This document shows positions 19,101-26,938 of a stretch of 32,967 bases of DNA, one piece after another. The stretch covers positions 1 to 32,967 of the forward strand of contig MDVR01000172.1 of assembly GCA_001940725.1 (NCBI GenBank). Reading direction: 5' to 3'. The position numbers and the translations under genes were made by a program. The stretch comes from Candidatus Heimdallarchaeota archaeon LC_2 (GTDB lineage: Archaea; Asgardarchaeota; Heimdallarchaeia; Heimdallarchaeales; Kariarchaeaceae). Each line of letters begins with the position of its first letter. Position 1 is the first letter of the stretch. The notes beneath the pieces were generated by a model. That model was not told the origin of the DNA. It saw only the letters and a program-made list of their open reading frames with translations, and did no database searches.

Positions 19101-19219
19101 GTTATCTTCAAGGTATTGAGAAGGAAAATATTAAGAGGGAAAACGGTGATACATTTCTATTAGTTGATGAGGAAAAAATTCCGTTATTAACTATAAAAAA
19201 TAAAAACAAAGGCGAATAA
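16163..19219 (+). CDS. Giant protein of about six CheW-like domains
   Basis: This 1018-residue protein has no signal peptide, membrane helix or enzyme motif. It appears to be a chain of CheW-like beta domains at about 8-165, 196-332, 378-532, 563-700, 735-870 and 908-1018. Domains 2 and 4 match best: ILRCKVGKYEFSF / YLICKVGKSFFAI, VVPNSPEWVLGAFNF / HIPDSPPWVDGLIEF, PLIDLNILFNL / PLLNLFNLLQI. Domains 1 and 3 also match each other (WSNSIPNWSNLPDDNLA / WANSLPKWENFSNENLA). The 1-2 pair was therefore duplicated to give 3-4. Domains 5-6 are more diverged. The gene lies 21 bases after cheW and two bases before cheY, so it is co-transcribed with them. A multivalent scaffold or modulator of CheA/receptor arrays is the inference. 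I know of no standard Che protein of this form. Confidence 0.75.
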   Translation: MSNYATIEYPEINLIMNLSNNCSLFPLTAIKNIKNISLSSSGYTRGICEIENNVSVILNFAEFLSIIPPTDQSEQILLKITDKNGDFGLIIPTPKFISGEFEFKENSKLDTAKNNYPIVSSSYCTIGKKVYLRIERNQISRRLTDEIAFYLTSKWSNSIPNWSNLPDDNLAIILKKSIIGQSSQSAFMGLRADTNNILRCKVGKYEFSFSEKLLSELIIFNQHITVVPNSPEWVLGAFNFNNESLPLIDLNILFNLESQIQETQLVAILEITNSVKIGLLCNSINSMELPSINLVQHVPQTKNMNFPYTNITEFNDKFVFSLNIEFLIDSINNTNIQEIQKNWEFWREFLSSDIKKTLKSLQSQTEIAEIEKTQEYIEINYQKINILIELSDDISFFPDEKGKKIDLYPKYCTGLTNLGNTVSLAIDFASFLKIEERAIEENILLKTSTGNNNLALRIPKPKLVRYNIVANSSHTIDNSKNSLKIPSSQYYIIDGKIYLKFDQTNLFEFFKNELKSKLSSMWANSLPKWENFSNENLAKLKISKTKISSTKDRIAPVKISKTNKYLICKVGKSFFAINESSVSQVISTLVNPTHIPDSPPWVDGLIEFQNDDIPLLNLFNLLQISETKNSTKITVVVSHLKNKIALRCNSIYQTNSLEKISLKQEDITSINLPYSNLFEIEGEMIFLLNLEFIIQSTEITSQDLISKDWEKLLTISSANFQDNQVLVDKSKIFDNDSIYAEIHQSGYSIPLNQILSIEEVSNKERISVEKIEFVEYNGEWVPSLKIELEFIKKRKSSHNISLILQIDGLVFELQVDNLKLINQGNQLINESTWNTLLKGVNPIGLTVPVGNDEGLAFGIDLATFVYSSFNRLNKKINNIGKFISNIKVEPPTGSSRDSIISKEMAQIWEDNIELYLIINNKNKEFKKFAMQTELISDITLELPPDTEFLNWTFGSSKSYFYIKVNKNEEHEKTIQIPSNCYLQGIEKENIKRENGDTFLLVDEEKIPLLTIKNKNKGE

Positions 19220-19221
19220 AA

Positions 19222-19587
19222 ATGGCAAAAATAATGATTGTAGACGATAGTAACTATTTACGAGCAACCCTTCGAGCAGCTTTTGAGAAAGCTGGATATG
19301 AAGTAGTAGCTGAAGCAAATAACGGGGACGCAGCTGTGGAAACATATGCTAAAGTTAGGCCCGATATAGTGACAATGGATATTGTAATGCCTGGAAGCAA
19401 TGGTTTACAGGCTATTACCAGAATTATGGAATTCGATAAAGATGCGCGAATTATTGTAATAACTGCATTAGGACATGAACCGATGATCCGAAAAGCGCTT
19501 AGTTTTGGTGCATTGAATTTTGTAATAAAACCTGCAGACACAGAAGAAGTTTTGCAGGCAATTGATAGTGTAGTAAGCGGTTTATAA
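19222..19587 (+). CDS. cheY: Chemotaxis response regulator CheY
   Basis: A stand-alone receiver of 121 residues, the CheY size. Acidic pocket Asp8 and Asp9 lie in IMIVDDSNYLRA, the phospho-acceptor Asp53 in DIVTMDIVMPGSNG, the switch Thr81 in IVITALG, and Lys103 in VIKPA. All are intact. Phosphorylated by CheA, it should carry the signal to the motility machine, which in archaea means an adaptor such as CheF and the archaellum; neither is in this window. The gene begins two bases after the preceding stop and ends one base before cheA, in an operon. Confidence 0.96.
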   Translation: MAKIMIVDDSNYLRATLRAAFEKAGYEVVAEANNGDAAVETYAKVRPDIVTMDIVMPGSNGLQAITRIMEFDKDARIIVITALGHEPMIRKALSFGALNFVIKPADTEEVLQAIDSVVSGL

Positions 19588-19588
19588 A

Positions 19589-21403
19589 ATGTCAATTGAG
19601 GAAATTAGATGGGGTCCATGGATCGATGATATGGAAAGAATCATTGAATCAATGGAAACTGGATTAATTCTGTTAAATAAAGACAATGAAAGTGCTAAAG
19701 GTATAGAACTTGTAAAAATGGAACTTCACAGTGTTAAGGGGTTATATGATTCTGTTGGACTCAAGACAAGTACCCAAACAATCTATGAATTAGAAGAAAA
19801 CGTCCACCAATCCGGTAATCAATTAAGTGAAAACCTAATAAGTATGCTATCAAAAGCTTTGTTGAAAATTGAGGAATTAACACATACTATCGGAAATGAA
19901 AAACCCAAACCCGATCAAATAAGTGAAATAGATATAAACATGGGTTTTGAGACAATACTAATAAAATTTGGAAGTGCTTATTCTATTGAAATTGAAATCG
20001 GTGGGGATAGATCTCTTCGTTCTGCAAGAGGACTTGCTGTCTACAATACAATAAAAAGGAATGCTACAATCAAATCAAGTAATCCTCCTGAAGAGGATCT
20101 CTATCTTGATGCCAAATTCGATACGATTAGTATGTTAATCTCTTCACGAGATGAAATTGAGGTAATTAAAAAGAAACTATTAGCAGTACCTGACGTTACA
20201 AATGTCGAGATTACAAAATTTGTTGAAAAAGCTTCTGGAAAATCAGATGATGTTGAACTCATAAGAGACTTGACCATTAGAATCCCTCTATCGAACATCA
20301 GAGCAATCGAAAACAGCTTAGCAGTATTATCAATACATGTAGAATCATTAAAATCCGAAGTGATTACTAAGACAGGAAATGAAGAAATGACTGGAATTGA
20401 TAATACTATCGAAAGAATTCAAAACGATCTAAAAAGAATAAGAAAAGTCCCTCTAGATAGCATTACAACAACATTTCCTTCAATGGTTAAGCGATTAGCA
20501 AAGCAAGAAGGAAAAGAAATCGATTTTGTTATTCAAGGGAGATTTGTTACTTTGGATCGATCTCTCGCAAATCATCTAATTGATCCACTAACCCAAATAA
20601 TTAGAAATGCGATATCACATGGAATCGAAACTCCAAGTGATAGAAAGAAAGCGAATAAGCCAATAGTGGGTAAAATTTACGTTGAAGCCCATTTTGATCG
20701 AAACAAAATTCAAATTAAAATTATAGATGACGGTAAGGGGATTGATAAAGAAAAAGTATTGAAAAGAGCATCAAAAATGAACCTCAAGGTTTCAAAAAAT
20801 ATTACTGATAAAGAAATATATAATTTAATATTTGAAAGTGGATTTAGTCTTTCGGAAGGATCTGCAAAATTATCTGGCAGAGGATTAGGACTTTCGTCAG
20901 CAAAAGATAGAATCAATCAAATTGGTGGCACTGTTAGTGTTGAGTCGAAATTTAAAGAAAATACTACTTTCATAATAGAATTTTCAGATCCAGATGCTTT
21001 AACACGTAATCTACTATTCAAAATAAATAATGAAACATATGCAGTTCCAACTTCTGAAATAGAGGAAGTAGTTATTGTTGATGAAAATGAATTAGAAATC
21101 TTATCATCAGTTAGTGGAAGTTATCCTTATGAAGGAAAAACGCTACCTGTAACAATTATGAGAAATTTGATTTCAAATAAAAACAATGGAAATGCCACCT
21201 CAATTCAAAATAATGAAATTTTATTAGTTTGTAGAGGTAATAAAAATCTTATTGGCCTGTTGGTTGATTCACTTGTGGATGAGAGATTGGTAAATATCAA
21301 ACCACTTAACCAATTGCTACAGGATTATAAATTGTTCAATGGAACATTAGCTGGTAGAGAGCGAGAAGTAATTCTCGTTGTAAATCCAGCATCAATAATG
21401 TAA
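19589..21403 (+). CDS. cheA: Chemotaxis histidine kinase CheA
   Basis: A complete 604-residue CheA. P1 (HPt) carries His47 in MELHSVKGLYDSVGL. A P2-like CheY-binding fold spans about 120-212. P3 dimerisation helices lie at about 220-290. The P4 kinase domain (about 295-468) has DPLTQIIRNAISHGIE with Asn340 and His344, G1 DDGKGID and the FESGFSLSE loop. G2 is SGRGLGLSSAKDRI, instead of the usual GRGVGMDVV. P5, the CheW-like domain, runs from about 470 to the end. It autophosphorylates on P1 and passes phosphate to CheY and CheB. There is a single P2. It follows cheY by one base and precedes cheC closely. The G2 change should not stop ATP binding. Confidence 0.95.
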   Translation: MSIEEIRWGPWIDDMERIIESMETGLILLNKDNESAKGIELVKMELHSVKGLYDSVGLKTSTQTIYELEENVHQSGNQLSENLISMLSKALLKIEELTHTIGNEKPKPDQISEIDINMGFETILIKFGSAYSIEIEIGGDRSLRSARGLAVYNTIKRNATIKSSNPPEEDLYLDAKFDTISMLISSRDEIEVIKKKLLAVPDVTNVEITKFVEKASGKSDDVELIRDLTIRIPLSNIRAIENSLAVLSIHVESLKSEVITKTGNEEMTGIDNTIERIQNDLKRIRKVPLDSITTTFPSMVKRLAKQEGKEIDFVIQGRFVTLDRSLANHLIDPLTQIIRNAISHGIETPSDRKKANKPIVGKIYVEAHFDRNKIQIKIIDDGKGIDKEKVLKRASKMNLKVSKNITDKEIYNLIFESGFSLSEGSAKLSGRGLGLSSAKDRINQIGGTVSVESKFKENTTFIIEFSDPDALTRNLLFKINNETYAVPTSEIEEVVIVDENELEILSSVSGSYPYEGKTLPVTIMRNLISNKNNGNATSIQNNEILLVCRGNKNLIGLLVDSLVDERLVNIKPLNQLLQDYKLFNGTLAGREREVILVVNPASIM

Positions 21404-21412
21404 GTGATAATT

Positions 21413-22030
21413 ATGGAAAATAAAACTGAATTTTCTCAAGATGAAATTGAAGCGTTTAAAGAATTAGGAAATGTGGGTGCAGGACACGCTGCAATTGCAT
21501 TATCAAAACTATTTAATAAAGAAGTAGATATGAGTGTGCCATTTATACGAGTGGGCGATGTTGAAACAATTATTTCAGGTATAAATCTGAAAACAGATGA
21601 AGTAGTTGGTTTCACTGCAACTGAGGTTATTAAACCTTTAAGGTACAAGTTATCTGTTATATTTAAAGAAAAAACTATTCTATCTTTATTGGAATTATTG
21701 TCTTCAACTACAAGGACTGAAATAAAAAGCGAAGATGACTTGAGTGATATGCAAAAATCATTAGTTCAAGAAATTGGATCTACCATAATATTAAGGTATG
21801 TAGCTGCATTAAACAAAATGTTAAAAGTTGAATCTCTGCCGGAACTGGCTCCGATATTTAAATTGGAGACTGCGAGAATTGCAATCAAGGATTCAGGTTA
21901 TCAGGAATCCGCAAATTTAATATTTATCCAATTAGATTTATTTACTGATGAATTAAAATTTGAATGTCATCTATTAATCCAACCTCATCCTGCATCTTTG
22001 GAAGGTTATCGCAAAGCATTTTTTCTGTAA
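21413..22030 (+). CDS. cheC: CheY-P phosphatase CheC
   Basis: CheC removes phosphate from CheY and binds CheD. The start chosen is ATG 21413 (205 residues), nine bases into an in-frame GTG alternative at 21404. The first active site is intact: EAFKELGNVGAGHAAIALS, with the Glu and Asn of the ExxN signature. The second reads LVQEIGSTIILRYVAALN, where the Asn is Ser. CheC proteins commonly have two such sites and CheX one, so this protein is probably single-site. It closes the forward che run. The next gene is convergent with 26 bases between. Confidence 0.92.
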   Translation: MENKTEFSQDEIEAFKELGNVGAGHAAIALSKLFNKEVDMSVPFIRVGDVETIISGINLKTDEVVGFTATEVIKPLRYKLSVIFKEKTILSLLELLSSTTRTEIKSEDDLSDMQKSLVQEIGSTIILRYVAALNKMLKVESLPELAPIFKLETARIAIKDSGYQESANLIFIQLDLFTDELKFECHLLIQPHPASLEGYRKAFFL

Positions 22031-22056
22031 AGTCAATATATAAATTCTCAATTATA

Positions 22057-22977
22057 CTAACAATCAAGTATACCGGGTCTATCAATAATAATGAAATTCT
22101 CTTTTTCTAATATGAGAAATAGATATATCAGATATTCTAAATCATAATGGTGAGTTTTGATGTATTCAATTAATGGTGCACTTGGATTTAATTCCAAAAA
22201 TACCAGTATTTCCATTAGGAATGTTGTATCAATTCCACTCAATATACTTGATAATTGAACGGCTACATTATCATATCTATCTGGATCTGAGGTGATCTGA
22301 AAATAAATTTCATGTGAAGCTAACATAGTTCTAATTAAGCTGATTTCAAATTTTGTCGGTTCTTCATTGTGGAAATTCATTATATATTTAATTGTTTCAA
22401 GAACTAATCCAAATCTAGTCGGAGGTAAAATTTCTAGAGAATTGACAAGAACATACAACCATTTTTCAATCGTTTGTGAATAAACAATATCAGATTCATA
22501 AAAAGTCAGTATTATGGTTCCCAAATCCGAAGTTATTGATTGAATTGGGAAATCTATTTCTTCCTCATCAACCCCAAAGTTCATTATTGTCATAAGCGGC
22601 TCATCTTTTATTATTAATTTGAAATCTGTATTAAGATCTAAATGAGTAATATAGAGTTTTTTCAGACCATATGTTTTTGAGATAATTTTCCCTACCCCTG
22701 GTATTGCAAATTTATGTGCTGACCGAACTGGAGGTAGTTCTTGAGCCTCAAATGCACGAATTGCAAAATTGCCGTCTATTCGTAAATTGTTGACCCCTGT
22801 GATTCGATCTTTACAATAATGGATGTCAGAATATAATACTAATCCGTTATCACTATTTTTTATTTTTTCGAAATGTAAAGCCTCATTCAATTCAATATTA
22901 CGATTATTTTCACATAATTTGCAGTAATATTTTGTTATTCGGACAAGCTCACTCATTCTATTGCAATGTAACTGCAT
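22057..22977 (-). CDS. Unrecognised protein with N-terminal cysteine pair
   Basis: I do not recognise this 306-residue protein. Near the N-terminus YYCKLCENN has a CxxC pair, and further cysteines lie near residues 5 and 55, so a small zinc site is possible. The middle (about 60-190) is mixed strand and helix with GVNNLRIDGNFAIRAFE. The C-terminal third is helical and ends with LIEYIKTHHYDLEYLIYLFL, which could be a winged-helix-like or helical bundle fold. It lies between cheC and cheB, on the cheB strand, with its own TATA-like box. The archaeal adaptor CheF would fit this position, but I cannot see its sequence features, so I do not assign it. A second ATG lies at residue 8. Confidence 0.7.
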   Translation of the reverse strand: MQLHCNRMSELVRITKYYCKLCENNRNIELNEALHFEKIKNSDNGLVLYSDIHYCKDRITGVNNLRIDGNFAIRAFEAQELPPVRSAHKFAIPGVGKIISKTYGLKKLYITHLDLNTDFKLIIKDEPLMTIMNFGVDEEEIDFPIQSITSDLGTIILTFYESDIVYSQTIEKWLYVLVNSLEILPPTRFGLVLETIKYIMNFHNEEPTKFEISLIRTMLASHEIYFQITSDPDRYDNVAVQLSSILSGIDTTFLMEILVFLELNPSAPLIEYIKTHHYDLEYLIYLFLILEKENFIIIDRPGILDC

Positions 22978-23003
22978 TATTAAATAAAAGGATATTTATT
23001 AAC

Positions 23004-23012
23004 TTTTATAAA
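23004..23012 (-). promoter_or_regulatory. TATA-like box for the reverse gene 22057-22977
   Basis: On the reverse strand TTTATAAAA lies with its centre 31 bases before the ATG at 22977. This would give a leader of about five bases. Although the gene follows cheB by only 53 bases, it may therefore have its own promoter. Confidence 0.4.
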
Positions 23013-23030
23013 TCTATAATAATAACTGAA

Positions 23031-24188
23031 TTATTTTTCAATTTTATTTTTAAGAGATAAACCAATATGTTTAGCGATATCATCCATTCCAAGTATTTTA
23101 TCAGCCAAACCCGCATCAATGACTGCTTTATTCATTCCATAAATAACTGAATCTTCTTCGTTGAGAGCAATAACTGTTCCCTTCTGTTTTTTGACAACTC
23201 TACACCCTTCTCTTCCATCTGCGCCCATTCCAGTAAGAATTACCCCAGTTACTCCTGAACCATAAGCTCTTACGGCAGAAAATAATGTAACATCAACTGC
23301 GGGTCTCACAAAATTTACCTTAGCTCCTTCTGTGATTTTAATCCTTGTAACACCTGAACTCTTATCTAATTCCATGTGGTATCCGCCTTGTGCAATATAT
23401 ACAGTGCCATTCTGTAATATATCACCTTCGGCTGCCATCTTAACTTTCATTCTCGCATTTTGGTTCATCCTTTCCGCAAAACCATCTACAAAACCACTGG
23501 GCATATGCTGGATTACAAGAACAGGTGGAAAGTTTGGAGGGAATTGAGATACGATGTAGGTTAACAATTTAGGACCCCCCGTACTTGCTCCTATTACAAT
23601 CACTCGTTTATGGGTTTTTATCTTGGGAAATGCCCACAATTTTGACTTTGAACTTTGCAAATTTTTATTTGAAAGTATTTTTCTGATGCTTTCTACTTTT
23701 TCTCTAGTCTCTCTGCCTTGTTCGATAATTTTCCTATTTTTGTGTCTCACAGGTGAATAATTATTTATTTGATCTATTTGGGACTGAAATCGACTTATAC
23801 TTAATTTGTTTAAGATGTTAACTCTATGAGAAATTATCGACGGATAATTAATTTCTCCATCTTTAATTGCAATTGTTACGGTATCTACTATCCCAAAATC
23901 TAAGGCTTTTGGAAAATCTACTGTTGTTTTATTATCATCATTACTTACAATTAGTACAGCAACAGGTTGTATTTTCATTAATTGCATAACAAATGCAAAA
24001 CCAGACATGTCAGATAGTTCATCACCAATAATAACAACATTTGGCAATAATCTCTTAATATTTTCTAAAGCTTTTTTTCCACTTCTCAAATCACTTATTA
24101 CCCTGACATTCATATTTTCATCAACAGCCCTAATTAGAGCATTACGCCTAACATTATCTTGGTCTGTAACAATAATACGGATACTCAA
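23031..24188 (-). CDS. cheB: CheB methylesterase with degenerate receiver domain
   Basis: CheB removes methyl groups from receptors. I start at TTG 24188 (LSIRIIVTDQDN), where the receiver fold begins. An ATG at 24239 would prepend a hydrophobic stretch unlike CheB. Counting from the TTG, the methylesterase triad is intact: Ser202 (GASTGGP), His228 (IQHMPSGF) and Asp324 (LTGMGADGREG). The receiver (about 1-120) is not: the first acidic residue is Thr8, the phospho-acceptor position is Gly55 (in VVIIGDELSD), with an Asp one place later, and the usual TKP lysine is replaced. A linker of about 70 residues joins the domains. The enzyme is probably active, but control by phosphorylation is doubtful. 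Confidence 0.92.
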   Translation of the reverse strand: MSIRIIVTDQDNVRRNALIRAVDENMNVRVISDLRSGKKALENIKRLLPNVVIIGDELSDMSGFAFVMQLMKIQPVAVLIVSNDDNKTTVDFPKALDFGIVDTVTIAIKDGEINYPSIISHRVNILNKLSISRFQSQIDQINNYSPVRHKNRKIIEQGRETREKVESIRKILSNKNLQSSKSKLWAFPKIKTHKRVIVIGASTGGPKLLTYIVSQFPPNFPPVLVIQHMPSGFVDGFAERMNQNARMKVKMAAEGDILQNGTVYIAQGGYHMELDKSSGVTRIKITEGAKVNFVRPAVDVTLFSAVRAYGSGVTGVILTGMGADGREGCRVVKKQKGTVIALNEEDSVIYGMNKAVIDAGLADKILGMDDIAKHIGLSLKNKIEK

Positions 24189-24474
24189 GTACCCAATAGT
24201 AATCAATTTTAGAATTAAAAATATTATTACGACAATCAATCTATTTGATAGAAGATAATAATTAATTACTCATGTTCCAGAATATCGTAATTATAACAAA
24301 ACAATGATATGATAATTTATTTAATATATATTTGATATTTTCTTCGAACAAATTTAGATATGAAATCACTAATTAGCAATAAGCATATTAAGAATGAATG
24401 CATTATATATCTTTAAAGTTAATTTTTGGAGGATTAATCTCATAGCTACTGTTGCTCCCATATCAAACCCAGCG

Positions 24475-25008
24475 ATGATTTCGGATAGTATTTCTCAAAT
24501 ATATGTAATACATCAAACTGGATTAGTTATTCTTTCGAGAAAATATAGTGCCGGATGTGTAAGTAATGATCCACAATTAATTGGAGGTTTTCTTGCAGCT
24601 CTTTTGACTTTTGCTAGAACATCAGGAAGTGAAGCAAGTAATTCTTGTCAATGGGAGGATGATGGGATGCATAAATTGAAAGATATCGGCATGAGCTGCA
24701 GTCGTTGGTTTATAAAAACAGAAGAAGAATATACAATCGCAGTTTTAGTACCATACAAATCTCAATTATTAGTTGAAAGAAAATTTGATGTGATTGAGAA
24801 AATTTGTATACAGACTCTTTCAACATTCATGATCTTTCAAATGTTCGACTTAAACGTAGATCAAGATATAGGGTATGTAAAAGATTATTCGGAGGATTTT
24901 GGTAATACAATAGATAATATCGTTTTTGAACAATTAAGGGAAGTATTTGGATCAGAACTAAAATTTGAAGCCAGCGGTGAAATTGAAGTATTTGAAGCTA
25001 TTCACTAA
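24475..25008 (+). CDS. Longin/roadblock-like small protein
   Basis: The core (about 7-125 of a 177-residue protein) runs SISQIYVIHQTGLVILSRKY, then NDPQLIGGFLAALLTFAR, then a strand-rich part (RWFIKTEEEYTIAVLV) and a final helix. That is the strand-strand-helix-strand pattern of longin or roadblock modules that bind small GTPases. The helix motif recurs in the response regulator at 30106-31422. The assignment is by pattern and not certain. I prefer ATG 24475. An ATG at 24394 is in frame, but a TATA-like TTATATAT (about 24402-24409) overlaps its first codons. GGAGG at 24428-24432 precedes an in-frame ATA by nine bases. It may regulate the Ras-like GTPase encoded at 12689. Confidence 0.6.
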   Translation: MISDSISQIYVIHQTGLVILSRKYSAGCVSNDPQLIGGFLAALLTFARTSGSEASNSCQWEDDGMHKLKDIGMSCSRWFIKTEEEYTIAVLVPYKSQLLVERKFDVIEKICIQTLSTFMIFQMFDLNVDQDIGYVKDYSEDFGNTIDNIVFEQLREVFGSELKFEASGEIEVFEAIH

Positions 25009-25024
25009 TAGATTAATTCTAATT

Positions 25025-26539
25025 TCATTGATTAAATAACTCCCGAATTATTGAGCCCATTTTACTTATTTCATATGGTTTATTTAGGAATCCCTTAGCA
25101 TTTGATAATACTCCTTTTCGGACTTCTATTTCATCGTAACCTGAAGAAATTATTACTTTGACCTCTGGATTAATTTCAAGGAGTTTTTCGAACGTTTCCG
25201 TTCCTCCCATTTTTGGCATATTAAGATCTAATATTATAACATCGATATTATCTTTAAATTTTTTATACCTCTTAATGCCTTCTTCCCCATCTCTGGCTGT
25301 AATAACCTTATGCCCCATCTCTTGTAAAGATTCTTTTAGTACATTTAACACTGATGGTTCATCATCTACTATTAATACTGTTTCTGTTGCCGGCAAACTT
25401 GGGATATAAGTTTCAATTTCTTCTTCTTCAATTTCAGAACTCCCTAATGGTAAAAATATATGGAATTTAGTTCCTTTTCCAATCTCAGATTCAGCATCAA
25501 TGAAACCGCTAGTTTGTCGCGTAACGATGTCATATACAACTGATAAACTTAGTCCCTTTCCAAGTTTAGTATTATCCTTTGTTGTAAAAAATGGATAAAA
25601 TATCTTTTTGATAACTTCATCAGACATACCGATTCCATTATCCTCAAATATGATGTGCACAAATTCACCTTTTTCTATATTTCGGGATTTCAATTCATCT
25701 TTTGAAGCGAGTGATGCATTAATAGCTATAAAATCGCCCTTTTGGGGACCTTTTTGCTCAATGGAGGTTATAGAATTAGTTGCGAGGTTCAAAATCATTT
25801 GGTTAAGTTTTATTCTATCACCTAAGACATAGTATTTACCTTCTTCAATATTAACTCTTTTCTCAATTAGTCTTGAAGTAGCTCTTTCTAATAATGAAAA
25901 AGAACTGTTAGCAATTTTATAAAAATCAATGCTCATTACCTTGTCTGTTGACTCTGCTGATAAAGTTTGAAATTGCTTAACAAGATTAGATGCTTGATAC
26001 ACAACTTTTTGACTCTCTTTTAGATACTTAACATGCTTTGGGTCCATTGTTTCTGCATCTAATAGTGTCATTGAGAGATTGCCCCCTATACCCATTAATA
26101 AATTATTAAAATCTACAGTTATCCCTTTTGCAAATAAATTTAAAAAGGCCATCCTCTGCTTTAAATCAATTTCTTCTCTTGTGAAAGTCATTTGTTTGGG
26201 TACTTCAATAATACCAATAAGCCCATTTTCTCCATTCTCATCTTCAAATTTCTCTATTGATAACAATATTTGAATCGTTATATTATCTTTCGTTTTAAAG
26301 TCCGTTTGGAATTTGCTTACAGAACCAGAAAGTTTTATAGAATCTTTTATTGAATTGTGGTCTAGTTTGTCAATAAATAAATCTTCATAATTTAACTTAT
26401 TCAACTCATGTTCAGAAAATTTTATTAGTTCGATCAATTTGTCGTTTGCAGATCTAAATTTTCCTTCAGAGTTTGTTATAAAAACTGCATCTGATGTTAA
26501 TTTGAATAGATTACTGAATAATGACGTCAGATCAACCAC
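25025..26539 (-). CDS. Hybrid kinase-like protein lacking the phospho-accepting histidine
   Basis: Domains of this 504-residue soluble protein are PAS (about 5-115), HisKA-like (about 125-195), HATPase (about 200-366) and receiver (about 385-504). The H-box reads AKGITVDFNNLLMG where this family has GGIAHDFNNLL, so the histidine is Val142. In the ATPase domain the N-box (MILNLATNSITSI), G1 (EDNGIGM) and F-box (FYPFFTTK) remain, but G2 is GKGLSLS with Ser in place of a glycine. The receiver is intact, with DDE at 392-394, Asp438 and an NKP lysine. It cannot autophosphorylate in the usual way. It may act as a sensor scaffold, dimerise with another kinase, or receive phosphate on its receiver. 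The start is GTG at 26539. Confidence 0.88.
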   Translation of the reverse strand: MVDLTSLFSNLFKLTSDAVFITNSEGKFRSANDKLIELIKFSEHELNKLNYEDLFIDKLDHNSIKDSIKLSGSVSKFQTDFKTKDNITIQILLSIEKFEDENGENGLIGIIEVPKQMTFTREEIDLKQRMAFLNLFAKGITVDFNNLLMGIGGNLSMTLLDAETMDPKHVKYLKESQKVVYQASNLVKQFQTLSAESTDKVMSIDFYKIANSSFSLLERATSRLIEKRVNIEEGKYYVLGDRIKLNQMILNLATNSITSIEQKGPQKGDFIAINASLASKDELKSRNIEKGEFVHIIFEDNGIGMSDEVIKKIFYPFFTTKDNTKLGKGLSLSVVYDIVTRQTSGFIDAESEIGKGTKFHIFLPLGSSEIEEEEIETYIPSLPATETVLIVDDEPSVLNVLKESLQEMGHKVITARDGEEGIKRYKKFKDNIDVIILDLNMPKMGGTETFEKLLEINPEVKVIISSGYDEIEVRKGVLSNAKGFLNKPYEISKMGSIIRELFNQ

Positions 26540-26938
26540 TATTTAATTATTAGTTTATTTTCTAATAAAAACGTGTTTGAAGGTAAAATCTATTTTGGGG
26601 ACAAATTGATCTCAAATATATATTAAATCACGAGACAGATATAATATTTAAATAAAAAAATTATAAGTTATTAATTTTTAATGGAAAATCTAATCGAATT
26701 ACTTGTCTAACCAAAATATTATTGTAAGTTTATTTTTTTTATACAAACTATTAAACGAAAATATTTCTACATTTGAAGGATCTACATTATCAAAATTCAA
26801 TTTTAGATCGATAAATCAATATGGTATTTTACTATTAACAATTATTTCAAGCATTATGATATTACATTCATTATTATAGAACTCCAAATTTATATTTTTA
26901 TATATTATTTTTGCACACTGTTGTAATAGGATTGTATT
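26540..26938. other. Non-coding gap between divergent genes
   Basis: About 400 bases of very AT-rich sequence between two genes pointing apart. I find no open frame longer than a few codons and no RNA gene. TATA-like stretches near 26893-26905 may serve the forward gene and others near 26630-26660 the reverse one. Confidence 0.45.

Noticed and set aside
22057..22977. CheF assignment for the unknown gene
   Set aside because: Only position and length support it; no CheF sequence feature could be recognised by eye.
24189..24239. Membrane anchor at the N-terminus of CheB from an ATG at 24239
   Set aside because: The 17 hydrophobic residues are encoded by AT-rich sequence typical of the upstream region, CheB proteins are soluble, and the receiver fold begins exactly at the TTG at 24188.
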